Shown: in pieces, positions 1 to 9,156 of the stretch
How positions within the stretch are numbered: position 1 is the stretch's first letter
How the letters are laid out: every line of letters begins with the position of its first letter
Assembly: GCA_023705985.1 (NCBI GenBank)
Contig: BPTO01000012.1
Coordinates: forward strand, 1 to 34,151
Reading direction: 5' to 3'
From: Candidatus Heimdallarchaeota archaeon
GTDB lineage: Archaea > Asgardarchaeota > Heimdallarchaeia > Heimdallarchaeales > Heimdallarchaeaceae
Length of the DNA stretch: 34,151 nt
Made by a program: the position numbers and the translations under genes
Notes under the pieces: model-generated
What the model saw: only the letters and a program-made list of their open reading frames with translations
What the model was told of the DNA's origin: nothing
The model's database searches: none

Positions 1-50
1 TCAAGTTTTTCCATATTAACTTCGTAGGTGAATTCCTGTGCTTCAGTCAT
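1..50 (-). CDS. 5' end of an unidentified gene, cut off by the window edge
   Basis: On the minus strand an ATG at 50-48 opens a frame that runs off the left edge and reads MTEAQEFTYEVNMEKL. A TATA-like AT run (AGTATAAAAAAA in minus orientation, about 84-95) lies roughly 38 nt upstream, which supports a real gene start. Only 16 codons are visible, so no family can be assigned. It is divergent from nothing nearby; the gene at 152-1072 lies on the same strand upstream of it. Confidence 0.45.
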   Translation of the reverse strand, partial: MTEAQEFTYEVNMEKL

Positions 51-151
51 CGTGAAATCTGTTACTGAAAGTAGTTTTAAGGTTTTTTTATACTTTTGTT
101 GTTTCTTTTATGATTTGCTAACATTTTATACAACATAAAGTATGTAACTAA

Positions 152-1072
152 CTAACTTGAAATTAATATATCATCAAGAATATCTTCCAGATCTGGTCTA
201 TCAGGGCGCTCATCTCCTTCACCCATTTCTCCTTCGCTTATAGCATCAGCTAAATCAAGTTGTACTTTACCTCTCTTTTTTCCGGGAGCAGCGATAACCA
301 TTGTTCCGCTAAGATTCTCAATTTTATCATTAATTCTCACAACTAGATCAATTAGCTTTGATATTTGTTCATTACTGAGACTGCTTACATGCGACAAATC
401 GCTTTTAGCTTGTTTTTCAATTGTTGGTGCTGAATCACTTGCAGCTTGAGCTATTGATTTGATTCCTGGAGATGTACCGTTAACTAAACCATTATTTACA
501 ACTGCAGCTTCTGTTATAGTTTCAGCTGTTTTCGCCGCTATATCCACTGTTGGAAAGAGTTCAGTTAATTCGGCTACAACTTCTAGTTGATTTTTCTCAT
601 TCAAACCAACTAAACGCGTTTTAAGATCATTTCTTTCATCCATCATATCTGAAAATTCATTTTCGATAGCTAAACTTTTATCTTTTAACAACTTATTCTC
701 AGCATTAAGCAACTTAATTAGTTTCAATAATTTCGGTAAGCTTCGTGCTAGCTCATCAGCATTTGTTTTCAACTCCCCATATCGAGCAGCAGAAACCATT
801 TTCACACCTTTTTTTTGCTGATCCTTGTATTCTTTTTCAAGAATTATCACACGACTTTTGAGACCTTTATTTTGCAACATCAATCTCTCGACAAGCATTT
901 TCACTTTTCTTAGTGCTTCGAGAAGAATAAGATTTCTTTGCTGTAGTTCTTTAACGAAAGATTCGGAATATTCCCCTTCTTTAAAGACTGAAGCTATGTC
1001 ATCATCGTCGCCAAGTTTAAGCTTAAGCCGTTGCTTCAATACATCTTCAAGGTTCAATCCGGAATGTCCCAT
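152..1072 (-). CDS. Coiled-coil hypothetical protein
   Basis: A predicted soluble protein of about 306 residues that I do not recognise. Roughly residues 40-165 are rich in Leu, Lys and Glu with heptad-like spacing, so a long coiled coil is likely. A low-complexity Ala/Ser/Thr linker follows at about 180-225, then a short helical stretch, a basic patch (GKKRGKVQ) and a very acidic C-terminus with many Glu and Asp (DLEDILDDILISS). There is no signal peptide or membrane segment. The frame can open at a TTG at 1078, but the ATG at 1072 is preferred because a TATA-like box lies about 29 nt upstream, as for a leaderless transcript. The protein could be a scaffold or a DNA- or cytoskeleton-associated factor; the sequence does not decide. 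Confidence 0.75.
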   Translation of the reverse strand: MGHSGLNLEDVLKQRLKLKLGDDDDIASVFKEGEYSESFVKELQQRNLILLEALRKVKMLVERLMLQNKGLKSRVIILEKEYKDQQKKGVKMVSAARYGELKTNADELARSLPKLLKLIKLLNAENKLLKDKSLAIENEFSDMMDERNDLKTRLVGLNEKNQLEVVAELTELFPTVDIAAKTAETITEAAVVNNGLVNGTSPGIKSIAQAASDSAPTIEKQAKSDLSHVSSLSNEQISKLIDLVVRINDKIENLSGTMVIAAPGKKRGKVQLDLADAISEGEMGEGDERPDRPDLEDILDDILISS

Positions 1073-1095
1073 TAGCAATCACAAAAAGTGTCTAG

Positions 1096-1107
1096 TATTC
1101 TTAAAAG
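1096..1107 (-). promoter_or_regulatory. TATA-like box of the coiled-coil gene
   Basis: In minus orientation the sequence reads CTTTTAAGAATA, centred about 29 nt before the ATG at 1072. This spacing matches a leaderless archaeal transcript and favours that ATG over the TTG at 1078. Confidence 0.45.
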
Positions 1108-1203
1108 ATTAGGTAATTAAAAAAATTTTGTTACAGCTGAATAGTTTTTTACACAAGAAATTTTTTAAAAGAAAGAAAAAGAAAAAGAAAGGGATTTTAG
1201 TGT

Positions 1204-2682
1204 TTATTTCTTTTGTAATTTCTTATACGGTGCCCTTTCTCCGCCTAAATACTCAATGTGCACAGATTTATACCTTGTAATTATGATAAAACCTATTATA
1301 AAGAATACAACTAGAGGTGTTAAAGCTACAGCAAAACTGTAAGGAATTGAAAGACCTAAACTTTCTGACATTGCTATGAACCCAGAGAATATTAATGGAC
1401 TTACGATTGCACTAACACGTCCTGAAATTTGTTTGAAACCCATGTATTGTGTAACTTTAGAGGGGGGAGCTATTTGATAGATAAATTGGCGACCTATTAT
1501 CCAGATACCTCCAAACCCTATACCAATAGGAATTACCATAGCGTACATTATCTTAAATGCCCAGGCACTTGCTGTACCAGCTTCATTCAGATGAATACCG
1601 TTAGCTAGATGATAACCATTTAGAGACGTTGCAACAATAGCTAAGATAATTGCTATTCCCCAAGCGGTTATATTAATCAGAAAATTCTTTTTTGGACCAA
1701 TCTTATCCATCAAAATTCCATGTCCAATGGCACCTACCATAGCAAGAACACCACCTACAGCGATAATGATTAAAGCATCTGTAGGAGACCCACCACCACC
1801 ATCAGTTAACACAGCGTTCATGTAAAGAATAGCAGTATTTGCTGCATCTGTTACAAAAAACCAAGCTATAATGAAAATTATTGCATTTTTGTATTTAAAA
1901 AACTCCCTTAAAGTTTGTCTGAAATTAGTTCGAGCAATCTTTAAGTTCTTTTTTATTCCATTTTCATTAGGTTGAGTTTTTTCTTTACTGAAAATAAAGG
2001 GTAATGTCAACAATGCGATAGCAGCAACTGAAAGAATAATGAATAACCACAAATTACCAAAATTAGGAGCACTTCCTGGCTGTAAATTACTAGCATTTTC
2101 TAGAGCTTGCTCGTAAATTCTTGCTGGTACATCAGGTTCGTTGGTCTTACCGTATACTGCCATTCCTATCCCAATTGCTGCCATGGTACCTATAAAACTC
2201 AAAGAACCAGAGATAGAGGAAACAAAACCTCGTTTTTTTGTTTCAGATAGAAAGGGTATCATACTGTCAAAAAACATTCTTCCTGCTTGATAACAGAAAT
2301 TGGCGACAACAAACATGAGACATAACCACACCCAATTCTTCCAAAGCAACATTCCCAGAGTTGCTAGCATCATCATTGACGCAACAATTAGGACTAAAGG
2401 TTTCCTTTTTCCAATAGTATCACTTAAAGCACCAATAAAAGGACCTAGAAGAGCAACTAATAAATTAGAGAGAGCCATAAATAATGACATATAAAGAAAA
2501 GCTTGACTGTATGATCCAACCCCATTGTAAAACGCCATTAAAAGAACGAAAGGTTGAAAGATTAAGCTGATTACAGCTTGACTGAAAAGTGTATCCGCTG
2601 CATCATAGCTGGACCATAAGAAAACATTTCGAAAACTAGTTTTTTTAGCTTCAATAGCTGTAACATCTTGTATATCGGCCAT
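1204..2682 (-). CDS. MFS transporter, UMF1/Atg22-like
   Basis: An integral membrane permease of about 492 residues with roughly twelve hydrophobic helices in two halves, separated by a Lys-rich cytoplasmic loop (around residues 235-255). The N-terminal segment LWSSYDAADTLFSQAV resembles the YDxAnS-type opening of the UMF1/Atg22 branch of the major facilitator superfamily. The loop after helix 2 (GPFIGALSDTIGKRKP) is the classic MFS motif A. The substrate cannot be told; Atg22 relatives export amino acids, but that does not transfer safely. The ATG at 2682 is chosen over a TTG at 2691 because of the TATA box upstream. The gene is transcribed away from the aldo/keto reductase gene. Confidence 0.85.
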   Translation of the reverse strand: MADIQDVTAIEAKKTSFRNVFLWSSYDAADTLFSQAVISLIFQPFVLLMAFYNGVGSYSQAFLYMSLFMALSNLLVALLGPFIGALSDTIGKRKPLVLIVASMMMLATLGMLLWKNWVWLCLMFVVANFCYQAGRMFFDSMIPFLSETKKRGFVSSISGSLSFIGTMAAIGIGMAVYGKTNEPDVPARIYEQALENASNLQPGSAPNFGNLWLFIILSVAAIALLTLPFIFSKEKTQPNENGIKKNLKIARTNFRQTLREFFKYKNAIIFIIAWFFVTDAANTAILYMNAVLTDGGGGSPTDALIIIAVGGVLAMVGAIGHGILMDKIGPKKNFLINITAWGIAIILAIVATSLNGYHLANGIHLNEAGTASAWAFKIMYAMVIPIGIGFGGIWIIGRQFIYQIAPPSKVTQYMGFKQISGRVSAIVSPLIFSGFIAMSESLGLSIPYSFAVALTPLVVFFIIGFIIITRYKSVHIEYLGGERAPYKKLQKK

Positions 2683-2707
2683 AATAATCAATCATAAATT
2701 TTTCAAG

Positions 2708-2718
2708 TTATATATAAA
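2708..2718 (-). promoter_or_regulatory. TATA box of the MFS transporter gene
   Basis: The run TTATATATAAA lies about 26-31 nt before the ATG at 2682 on the minus strand. It is a strong archaeal TATA match in the short divergent intergenic region. Confidence 0.6.
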
Positions 2719-2835
2719 CTCTCCTTTGAAACGTGGAGAGAAGAGTACATGGGTATTAAGATTTCCGTTTATTTTTGCGAAAGATTAATTTCTCAAAAGG
2801 TATGAACTACTCTAAACTTTTCTGGAAACCAACAA

Positions 2836-2844
2836 TTTATATTT
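2836..2844 (+). promoter_or_regulatory. TATA box of the aldo/keto reductase gene
   Basis: TTTATATTT is centred 26 nt upstream of the ATG at 2866, the expected TATA-to-start distance for a leaderless message. It supports that ATG rather than the GTG at 2857. Confidence 0.6.
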
Positions 2845-2865
2845 GTTAAAAAAAAAGTGCTAAAT

Positions 2866-3975
2866 ATGTTTGCATCCAAGGAAGGAACAAAAAAGTACAT
2901 GGAAAAAGCTATTTCTCAATCTTATATTCATCCTCTGCACTTTAACGAAGTTGAAAAACTTTTTTTGTCATCTATGGGTTTAGGAACTTACTTAGGTGAC
3001 CCTACTCCTGAAGTTGATCAGCTAGTTGAAGATGCTGTTGCTAAGTGTTTGAGATCAGGAGCAGTTAATGTAATAGATACTGCAATCAATTATCGCTTTC
3101 AGAGAGCAGAACAATCTATTGGTAAAACTTTGGCTTCCCTTTTCAATTCTGGAGAATTCTCAAGAGATCAAATTTTCATCTCTACGAAAAACGGATATAT
3201 AGCTCCTAACCAAGAAAAATACTATAATAACATTCCAGAATACTTGTATGAAGAAATTATTCACTCTAATATTTGTCGGAAAGAAGACGTAGCGGGTGGA
3301 ATCCATTGTATGTCTCCCTCTTTTCTTGAATTTCAATTGTATGAATCGTTATCAAATCTACAACTTGAAGCTGTTGATTTGATCTATTTGCATAATCCTG
3401 CTGAATCACAGCTTGAATACATAAATATGATAGAATTTAATGATAAACTAAGAGAAGTCTTCCTTTTTTATGAGAAGATGAGAGATATAAAGAAAATCAG
3501 ATGGTATGGTCTAGCAACTTGGGATTCTTTACGTGTTCTTCCTAATCAACCTAATTATTTATCTCTTGAAAGAGTAGTAAATATTGCAAAAGAGATTGGT
3601 GGGGAGGATCATGGATTCAAATTTATTCAAACTCCAATAAATTACCTCTATCATCAAGCTGTAAGCCTTCGAAATCAAAGCGTAAGCAATGAAAAATATA
3701 CATTAGCTGAATCCGCAAAAAAATTCGGAATCAGACTTTTTGGTTCTGCACCAATGTTACAAGGTAAATTACTACAAGATGAATTCTATCCTCAGTTTTC
3801 TCCTAATTACAGTCAAGCTCAATCTTCTATTCACTATGCTAGATCAGCTCATGAAAATATCGTTTCAACATTAGTAGGTATGAAAAACCCAGCTCATATA
3901 ACTGAAAACATTGCGATGGCTAAAATCCCTCTAGCTACAACAGAAGAGTTAGAACAAGCATTTAAGAATCCCTAA
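2866..3975 (+). CDS. Aldo/keto reductase family oxidoreductase
   Basis: A cytosolic NAD(P)H-dependent oxidoreductase of about 369 residues with the TIM-barrel fold of the aldo/keto reductases. Visible landmarks are an early GLGTYLGDP strand-loop, the catalytic Asp and Tyr in IDTAINYR, the catalytic Lys in ISTKNGY, the catalytic His in IYLHNP, and a late GSAPMLQG segment near the cofactor phosphate-binding region. All four tetrad residues are present, so it should be active. The substrate is unknown. It is about 50 residues longer than a typical member, partly from an insertion between the Lys and His strands (YNNIPEYLYEEIIHS and following). It stands alone, followed by its own intergenic region and a separate promoter. 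Confidence 0.85.
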   Translation: MFASKEGTKKYMEKAISQSYIHPLHFNEVEKLFLSSMGLGTYLGDPTPEVDQLVEDAVAKCLRSGAVNVIDTAINYRFQRAEQSIGKTLASLFNSGEFSRDQIFISTKNGYIAPNQEKYYNNIPEYLYEEIIHSNICRKEDVAGGIHCMSPSFLEFQLYESLSNLQLEAVDLIYLHNPAESQLEYINMIEFNDKLREVFLFYEKMRDIKKIRWYGLATWDSLRVLPNQPNYLSLERVVNIAKEIGGEDHGFKFIQTPINYLYHQAVSLRNQSVSNEKYTLAESAKKFGIRLFGSAPMLQGKLLQDEFYPQFSPNYSQAQSSIHYARSAHENIVSTLVGMKNPAHITENIAMAKIPLATTEELEQAFKNP

Positions 3976-4017
3976 TAATCACTAAGAATATTGAAAAACA
4001 ATCTTCGAGTAATAATA

Positions 4018-4028
4018 TTTAAAATATA
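4018..4028 (+). promoter_or_regulatory. TATA box of the AstE/AspA-like gene
   Basis: TTTAAAATATA is centred about 25 nt upstream of the ATG at 4047, again matching a leaderless start. Confidence 0.6.
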
Positions 4029-4046
4029 AGTGCATCCTCCTAACTT

Positions 4047-5198
4047 ATGGAATTTTTTGGAATACAGAGTCACCCAGGTGAGAAGAAGTTCGCATATGTA
4101 GATTTATTCGAATATCCTCACGGTAACATAGAAAAATTACCTGTAGCAATAATAAGAGGCAAAGAAAACGGTCCATTATTCTTGCTATCAGCAAATATTC
4201 ATGGAAACGAATTGCATGGTTTAGTTGCTCTACAAGAAGTGATTCAAGAACTAGATCCTCTAAAAATGAAAGGCTGTGTTATTGTTTTACCCACCTTAAA
4301 TCCTGCGGGACTATTAACACTAAAAAGATCACCTTTTTATACTGATTCAGACCCTAATCGGCTATGGTTAGACCCGAAACCAAAGAAAGAAGAACCTATA
4401 ATAAATTATGAAGATCCATATGATAAATTACTAGACCCTAAAAACTTCCCAGGGATTCAAGAGCAAGTTTATTCCACCATTTCAGAGATTTTCAAAGAAG
4501 TTGATTATTACATCGATTTACACTGTCATTTTATTCAATCTGTTCCTTTCTCATATATTGATCGCGTTTATTATAAAGAAGATGATGAAAAAAGCCAGAT
4601 TGAAAGCGCCAAACAATTATTTGATTACAATTTAGCGATGGTTAAGTTATTTAATTTACCTGTAGTTGTTGAAGATTCACCAAGACATTACTTCAGACAA
4701 GATCTCCATAGATCAACAACAGGTAGTTTTGTTAATGGTTTCAGAAAACCTGCTTTTACAGTTGAGCTCGGAGGATCTGGAATTGTTAAAAGGGATCTCA
4801 TTAAAATCGCTAAAAAGGGGATTCTAAATGTCTTAGGATGGGCAAAAATAATAGAGTTAGAGCCTAAGAGAGAGCCTTTGATTCCAGATTTAGACGAAAA
4901 ATTATGGCAAGAAATACCTATCCGTTCCACAACATCAGGATTGTTTATCCCACTTGTAAAAGAAGGCAAATTAGTTGAGAAAGGAGAACCTATAATAGAA
5001 ATACGAAATATTTTTGGAGAAACTAAAGAGATCATAAAAGCTCCAGAAGATGGAGCTGTATTAGCTTTCTATGACGATATAGGATGTTATCCTAATAGTG
5101 AGCTAGCATCTTTCATTGTAGAAAATAAAGTGATATTAATCTGTCCTTGGAATTATGATGAAAAAAAGGAAGAAAAAGAAAAACAAGATGAACACTGA
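4047..5198 (+). CDS. Succinylglutamate desuccinylase/aspartoacylase-family zinc hydrolase
   Basis: A 383-residue zinc-dependent amidohydrolase or carboxypeptidase-like enzyme of the AstE/AspA (M14-related) family. The zinc motif HGNELHG supplies His and Glu, DLHCHF supplies the second His, and VELGGSG carries the expected catalytic Glu. NPAGL and the NRLW segment match substrate-loop positions of the family. The C-terminal 90 residues form a beta-rich domain (SGLFIPLVKEGKLVEKGEPI) that resembles the barrel- or biotinyl-like appendage seen in many members. The natural substrate is not evident. The TGA stop touches, with no gap, the stop codon of the convergent gene on the other strand. Confidence 0.85.
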   Translation: MEFFGIQSHPGEKKFAYVDLFEYPHGNIEKLPVAIIRGKENGPLFLLSANIHGNELHGLVALQEVIQELDPLKMKGCVIVLPTLNPAGLLTLKRSPFYTDSDPNRLWLDPKPKKEEPIINYEDPYDKLLDPKNFPGIQEQVYSTISEIFKEVDYYIDLHCHFIQSVPFSYIDRVYYKEDDEKSQIESAKQLFDYNLAMVKLFNLPVVVEDSPRHYFRQDLHRSTTGSFVNGFRKPAFTVELGGSGIVKRDLIKIAKKGILNVLGWAKIIELEPKREPLIPDLDEKLWQEIPIRSTTSGLFIPLVKEGKLVEKGEPIIEIRNIFGETKEIIKAPEDGAVLAFYDDIGCYPNSELASFIVENKVILICPWNYDEKKEEKEKQDEH

Positions 5199-5888
5199 CT
5201 AATCTTCTTCAATTTCTAGAGTTTCAACCTGGAAACCTGGTAATTTTTCTTTGAAGCTATGTATGAATTCCAACTCACCAATTCCTCTTCCTACATGCAT
5301 AGGTATTGAAATCTCAGCTTTGATTACCTTTGCAGCTTCTGCAGCTTCTTCTACGTCCATCACATAGGTTCCAGAAACAGGAATTAGCGCAATAGTAGGT
5401 TTTAGATTTTCCATTTCAGGAATCTTATCAGTGTCACCACAGTGATAAATTACAATTCCATCTATATCAAATATTGTTCCTATGTGTCCAGATTCTTTAG
5501 GATGAAACGGTGTCTTTGTTTCAGGATCCCTAAATCTATGAGTATTGTAAGCAGCTATAGCCGAGATTCTTATCCACTCGAAATTGATTGATTCCCCATG
5601 ATTTAGCTCTTTAACTTCTTTCTTTCTGTCGATTTCAGCATTTAATTGTTCTTGGCAGATTTTTGGACCAATTAGGGTTGTATTCTCATCGCTTATGGAG
5701 TTTATAGCTTCAGGGTTAAGATGGTCAAAATGTTCATGACTTGTAACCACAATGTCAGCTTTGGGAAGATTGCTTTTAGCTAGTTTGAAAGGGTCAACAT
5801 AGATGTTCTTTCCTTTTGTTTCAATCCAAAAAGCGTCATGACCAAGCCAGTGTATTTTAATTTCTTCATATTCAAACATTTTAATCAT
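5199..5888 (-). CDS. Metallo-beta-lactamase-fold hydrolase, UlaG/UPF0173-like
   Basis: A 229-residue metal-dependent hydrolase. The core motif TSHEHFDHLNP is the HxHxDH metal site; HCGDTD supplies the bridging Asp and SIPMHVG the last His. The opening HWLGHDAFWIET and YVDPF are typical of the UlaG/UPF0173 branch, whose members include L-ascorbate-6-phosphate lactonases and many uncharacterised hydrolases. The real substrate is unknown. The start may be the ATG at 5888 or the ATG three codons later at 5879. A TATA-like GTTATATATTC (about 5905-5915, minus orientation) lies upstream. It converges with the AstE/AspA-like gene with zero intergenic bases. Confidence 0.85.
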   Translation of the reverse strand: MIKMFEYEEIKIHWLGHDAFWIETKGKNIYVDPFKLAKSNLPKADIVVTSHEHFDHLNPEAINSISDENTTLIGPKICQEQLNAEIDRKKEVKELNHGESINFEWIRISAIAAYNTHRFRDPETKTPFHPKESGHIGTIFDIDGIVIYHCGDTDKIPEMENLKPTIALIPVSGTYVMDVEEAAEAAKVIKAEISIPMHVGRGIGELEFIHSFKEKLPGFQVETLEIEED

Positions 5889-6041
5889 TAAAAAAGTAGA
5901 CTTAGAATATATAACAGTTATCGTTGGCTAGTTAGAATCGTTATCAAATACTCCAAATTGTATATTTCTGAGAATTTCATTCACCATAGTTATGCCGATA
6001 GTTATATATTTCTTTTATCCTTTGAAGTATTGGAGATAGAA

Positions 6042-6293
6042 ATGAAAACGTTTACAATGATTATTGAGAAGGATAAAAAAGGCAATTATATTGGTAATCT
6101 TGTCGAATTACCTGGATGCAATACTACTGCTGAAGATATAGAGGAACTTAGAAATAACATGAAAAGCGCTATTTGTGTCTATGTATCAATGGTAGAGGAT
6201 TACAAAGAAAAAGAGCTTGAATTTATTGGTTTAGAAAGAATTAATATTCCTATTCGAGAACTTGAAAAGAATAGAAAAAACCAGGATAGTTAG
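6042..6293 (+). CDS. HicB-like (UPF0150) small protein, without HicA
   Basis: An 83-residue protein with the partial RNase H-like fold of the HicB antitoxin family. IIEKDKKGNYIGNLVELPGC matches the family core (xLPGCxTxG), followed by the helix DIEELRNNMKSAICVYVSMV. HicB proteins usually neutralise the mRNA interferase HicA, but no HicA gene flanks it, and solitary copies are common in archaea. The frame is open back to 5958, but the ATG at 6042 is supported by a GGAG motif at 6032-6035 and a TATA-like TTATATATT at about 6002-6010. It has no recognisable C-terminal DNA-binding domain; the tail is merely charged. Its role is therefore open. Confidence 0.75.
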   Translation: MKTFTMIIEKDKKGNYIGNLVELPGCNTTAEDIEELRNNMKSAICVYVSMVEDYKEKELEFIGLERINIPIRELEKNRKNQDS

Positions 6294-6364
6294 GGTAGTA
6301 GCTCTGAAGAAAATAGGTAAAAACAGAAGAAGAAAATATATTAAAATAAAGGTGGAAGGTCTTT

Positions 6365-7684
6365 TTAATAGATTCGTTCTTCCCCTATGAATACAAAAGT
6401 TTCTTCTGGTTTAATGTAAGCTGTTATTTTATCTCCTACTACCATTTTTGCATATTCTTCTGTTTTTTCAGCTACATCAATTAATAGAATTGTATCGTCT
6501 TTAAGTTTCCCTGTTATTTTTACTTCAGTTCCCAAGTATTCTATTGTATTAATTTGCACTTCAATAGGATTGTCAGTTTTGTCAATCACGCTAACATTAT
6601 CAGGTCTAACTATCAAACTAACTTCTACACCAGTGTCTATGCTCTTTTGAGTTTTGAATTTCATAATTTCCCCACCCTTCAATTCTACTGTATCACTAGA
6701 TTTTACGATGCCTTTAAAAGCGCATGAAGTTCCCATGAACTGTGCAACAAAGAGTGTATTGGGGTTAGAATATATTTCTGTAGGTGTACCAAACTGTTCA
6801 ATATTTCCAATATTCATCACAGCAATCCGATCACTGATTGCTAGTGCTTCCTGTTGATCGTGAGTAACATAAATTGCCGTCATGCCGATTTTTTTGATAA
6901 TGGAACGAATTTCTGATCGAAGCTCATGACGCAATTTAGCATCTAGATTAGACAAAGGCTCATCACAGAGCAACACATCTGGTTCTACTACTATCGCTCT
7001 GCAAAGAGCGATTCTTTGTTGTTGTCCACCAGATAATTGAGTAGGTTGTTTTTTTGCTTGGTCTTCAAGGTGTACCAACTTCAATACTTCGAAAACTCTT
7101 CTTCTCCTATAAGCCCATGAAGGATCTTTAGTTGCTTTAAAATCAAGGTAGGTAAAGGTTGATTCTTCAAAAGTAAGTTTGAATCTTCTCAAGGGTACCT
7201 TTAGCCACCAAATAACTATTGCAGTTTTAGGTTTGTTCTCAAAATAAACTTCTTTTTCTTCTTTCAGACGTTTAGATACAGATTTATGTGTTTGAGGAAC
7301 GAAAATAAAGAAAGGTTTTGCTAGCCATATCAACTTTGTATACCAAGGTTTTTCCCCATCTACTTTATCTTTGTCTCTTAATTTCAACCCATATTCAACA
7401 TTCTTGAAAATAGACAGATGGGGCCATAAAGCATAATTCTGAAAAATCATAGCAGTATTCCTTTTTTGTGGTGGAAGGAGTGTTACTTCTTCTTCCCCTA
7501 GATAGACATGTCCTTCATAAGGTTCAACAAAGCCTGCAAGAGCTCTCAGAAGAGTTGTTTTACCACAACCTGATGGACCTAGAAGTGTAGTTATCTCACC
7601 ATCGCGAATATCTAAATCCAAATTTTCAAGAACTACAAAATCGCCATATGCAATACTTACATTTGAATATTTGACTGAAACCAT
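6365..7684 (-). CDS. ABC transporter ATP-binding protein (MalK/PotA type) with a large insertion
   Basis: A 439-residue ATPase subunit of an importer of the MalK/UgpC/PotA type. It has Walker A GPSGCGKTT (36-44), the Q-loop Gln in IFQNYALWPHL (Gln82), signature LSGGQQQR (217-224), Walker B VLLCDEP (237-243), D-loop SNLDA and the switch His in VTHDQQEA. The C-terminal 130 residues match the TOBE regulatory domain. About 80-85 extra residues (roughly 103-190) lie between the Q-loop and the signature, rich in Trp, Phe and Lys; family members of about 370 residues lack them. No permease or binding-protein gene is adjacent, so the substrate is unknown. An AT-rich TATA-like stretch is at about 7698-7708. 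Confidence 0.88.
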   Translation of the reverse strand: MVSVKYSNVSIAYGDFVVLENLDLDIRDGEITTLLGPSGCGKTTLLRALAGFVEPYEGHVYLGEEEVTLLPPQKRNTAMIFQNYALWPHLSIFKNVEYGLKLRDKDKVDGEKPWYTKLIWLAKPFFIFVPQTHKSVSKRLKEEKEVYFENKPKTAIVIWWLKVPLRRFKLTFEESTFTYLDFKATKDPSWAYRRRRVFEVLKLVHLEDQAKKQPTQLSGGQQQRIALCRAIVVEPDVLLCDEPLSNLDAKLRHELRSEIRSIIKKIGMTAIYVTHDQQEALAISDRIAVMNIGNIEQFGTPTEIYSNPNTLFVAQFMGTSCAFKGIVKSSDTVELKGGEIMKFKTQKSIDTGVEVSLIVRPDNVSVIDKTDNPIEVQINTIEYLGTEVKITGKLKDDTILLIDVAEKTEEYAKMVVGDKITAYIKPEETFVFIGEERIY

Positions 7685-7872
7685 TTGAGCACAACTAATA
7701 TATTTTAATCCCGAATAGAGGCATACCTTAAAATATTTTTCCTTTAGATTTACATTTTTTAAAGCGTTTTCTTTTTATTCCATCTACAAAGAATTTTTCT
7801 GTTAATCGTCAGTTCACAGCAAAGAATAAATAACCTATATTATCTTTATGTCATAGCAAGAGAGGTGCCTAA

Positions 7873-9108
7873 ATGGCTAAAAGAAAACCTACAAGATTTT
7901 TAAAAGAAGAATATAAGCAAATACAAAAAGAAGGTAGAGAATGGGTTCACAGAAAATTAGAGACTCCTTCTGTTCCTAATGTTATAGTTGAAGGCAAAGA
8001 ACTTTTGATGCTTTGCTCTAACAATTATTTGAATCTTAGTAATCATCCTCACTTAAGAAAACGCGCAATAGAGGCAGTCGAAAAATACGGTGCAGGATCA
8101 GGTTCGGTTAGAGCTATTGCTGGTAACATGGTTATCCATGAAGAATGGGAACAAAAACATGCAGAGTTCAAAGAGCAAGAAGCTGCAATAGTTTTCATGA
8201 GCGGTTTCATAGCTAACGAAGGAGCTATTCCACCCTTGGTACGAAGGGATGATTTTATCATTAGTGACGAATTAAATCATGGAAGTATTATTGATGGTGT
8301 GAGATTAACTAAAGCTAAACGATCAATATACAAGCACAATGATATGGGAGAGCTTGAAGCCAGATTAAAAGAAGCTGAAAAAGAAGATCCAAATTGTGAA
8401 AAAAGGATACTTGTTCTAACAGACGGAGTATTTTCAATGGATGGAGATATGTCTCTTCTAGATGAGATACAGAAATTATGCCAAGAATATGGTGCGATGA
8501 TTTTTGTTGATGACGCTCATGGAGACGGTGTTTTAGGCCGAGATAAGAAGGGTAAGGGTATTGTAGACCATTTTGGTCTTCAAGGTAAAGTTCAAGTTGA
8601 AATGAACACTTACAGCAAAGCAATGGGTGTGGTTGGAGGTTCAATAACTGGATCCAAAGATTTGATAAACTTCCTTAGAAATACTGCTCGTTCCTATCTT
8701 TTAAGTGGTTCTCCACCCCCTGCTATTGCAGGAGCTGCTATTGGTTCTTTAGAAGTACTTAACCCTAATTCTGAGTACTTTGAGCCTGTCGTCGCAAAAC
8801 TCTTGGATAATTGTGAATATTTCAAGAAAGAGATTGTGAATATTGGTTTCAGTCACCCAATTACAGCTGCTGCTGCAAAATGTCCAACTGCTATTGTCCC
8901 CGTAATTTGCGGTGAAAATGAGACTGCTAAAAAGATGAGTGATCGTTTGATGGAAGAAGGGATTTTTGCTTTACCAATCATGTTTCCAATGGTACCTCGC
9001 GGAACATCAAGGATTAGAGTAATGATGAATACAGGACTAACAAAAGAGCATCTAGACTTATCTCTTGGGAAGTTCGAAGATATTGGAAGAGAACTAAAAA
9101 TATTCTAA
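7873..9108 (+). CDS. Alpha-oxoamine synthase family PLP enzyme (glycine C-acetyltransferase-like)
   Basis: A 411-residue pyridoxal-phosphate enzyme that condenses an amino acid with an acyl-CoA. The family motifs are intact: SNNYLNLSNHP near the N-terminus, SDELNHGSIIDG, DDAHGDGVLG with the cofactor Asp and His, and TYSKAMGVVGG with the Schiff-base Lys. The segment RLTKAKRSIYKHNDM resembles 2-amino-3-ketobutyrate CoA ligase (Kbl) more than BioF, so threonine/glycine metabolism is my first guess. 8-Amino-7-oxononanoate synthase or a sphingoid-type synthase cannot be excluded, and no biotin or threonine dehydrogenase gene is nearby. A Shine-Dalgarno-like GAGGTG lies six bases before the ATG. 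Confidence 0.85.
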   Translation: MAKRKPTRFLKEEYKQIQKEGREWVHRKLETPSVPNVIVEGKELLMLCSNNYLNLSNHPHLRKRAIEAVEKYGAGSGSVRAIAGNMVIHEEWEQKHAEFKEQEAAIVFMSGFIANEGAIPPLVRRDDFIISDELNHGSIIDGVRLTKAKRSIYKHNDMGELEARLKEAEKEDPNCEKRILVLTDGVFSMDGDMSLLDEIQKLCQEYGAMIFVDDAHGDGVLGRDKKGKGIVDHFGLQGKVQVEMNTYSKAMGVVGGSITGSKDLINFLRNTARSYLLSGSPPPAIAGAAIGSLEVLNPNSEYFEPVVAKLLDNCEYFKKEIVNIGFSHPITAAAAKCPTAIVPVICGENETAKKMSDRLMEEGIFALPIMFPMVPRGTSRIRVMMNTGLTKEHLDLSLGKFEDIGRELKIF

Positions 9109-9156
9109 ATTCTTCATATTTCCTTTTCTTTATTTTTCTTAATATTAATAGACATT

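Noticed and set aside
6042-6293. A complete HicAB toxin-antitoxin pair
   Set aside because: No HicA-like frame exists on either side of the HicB-like gene.
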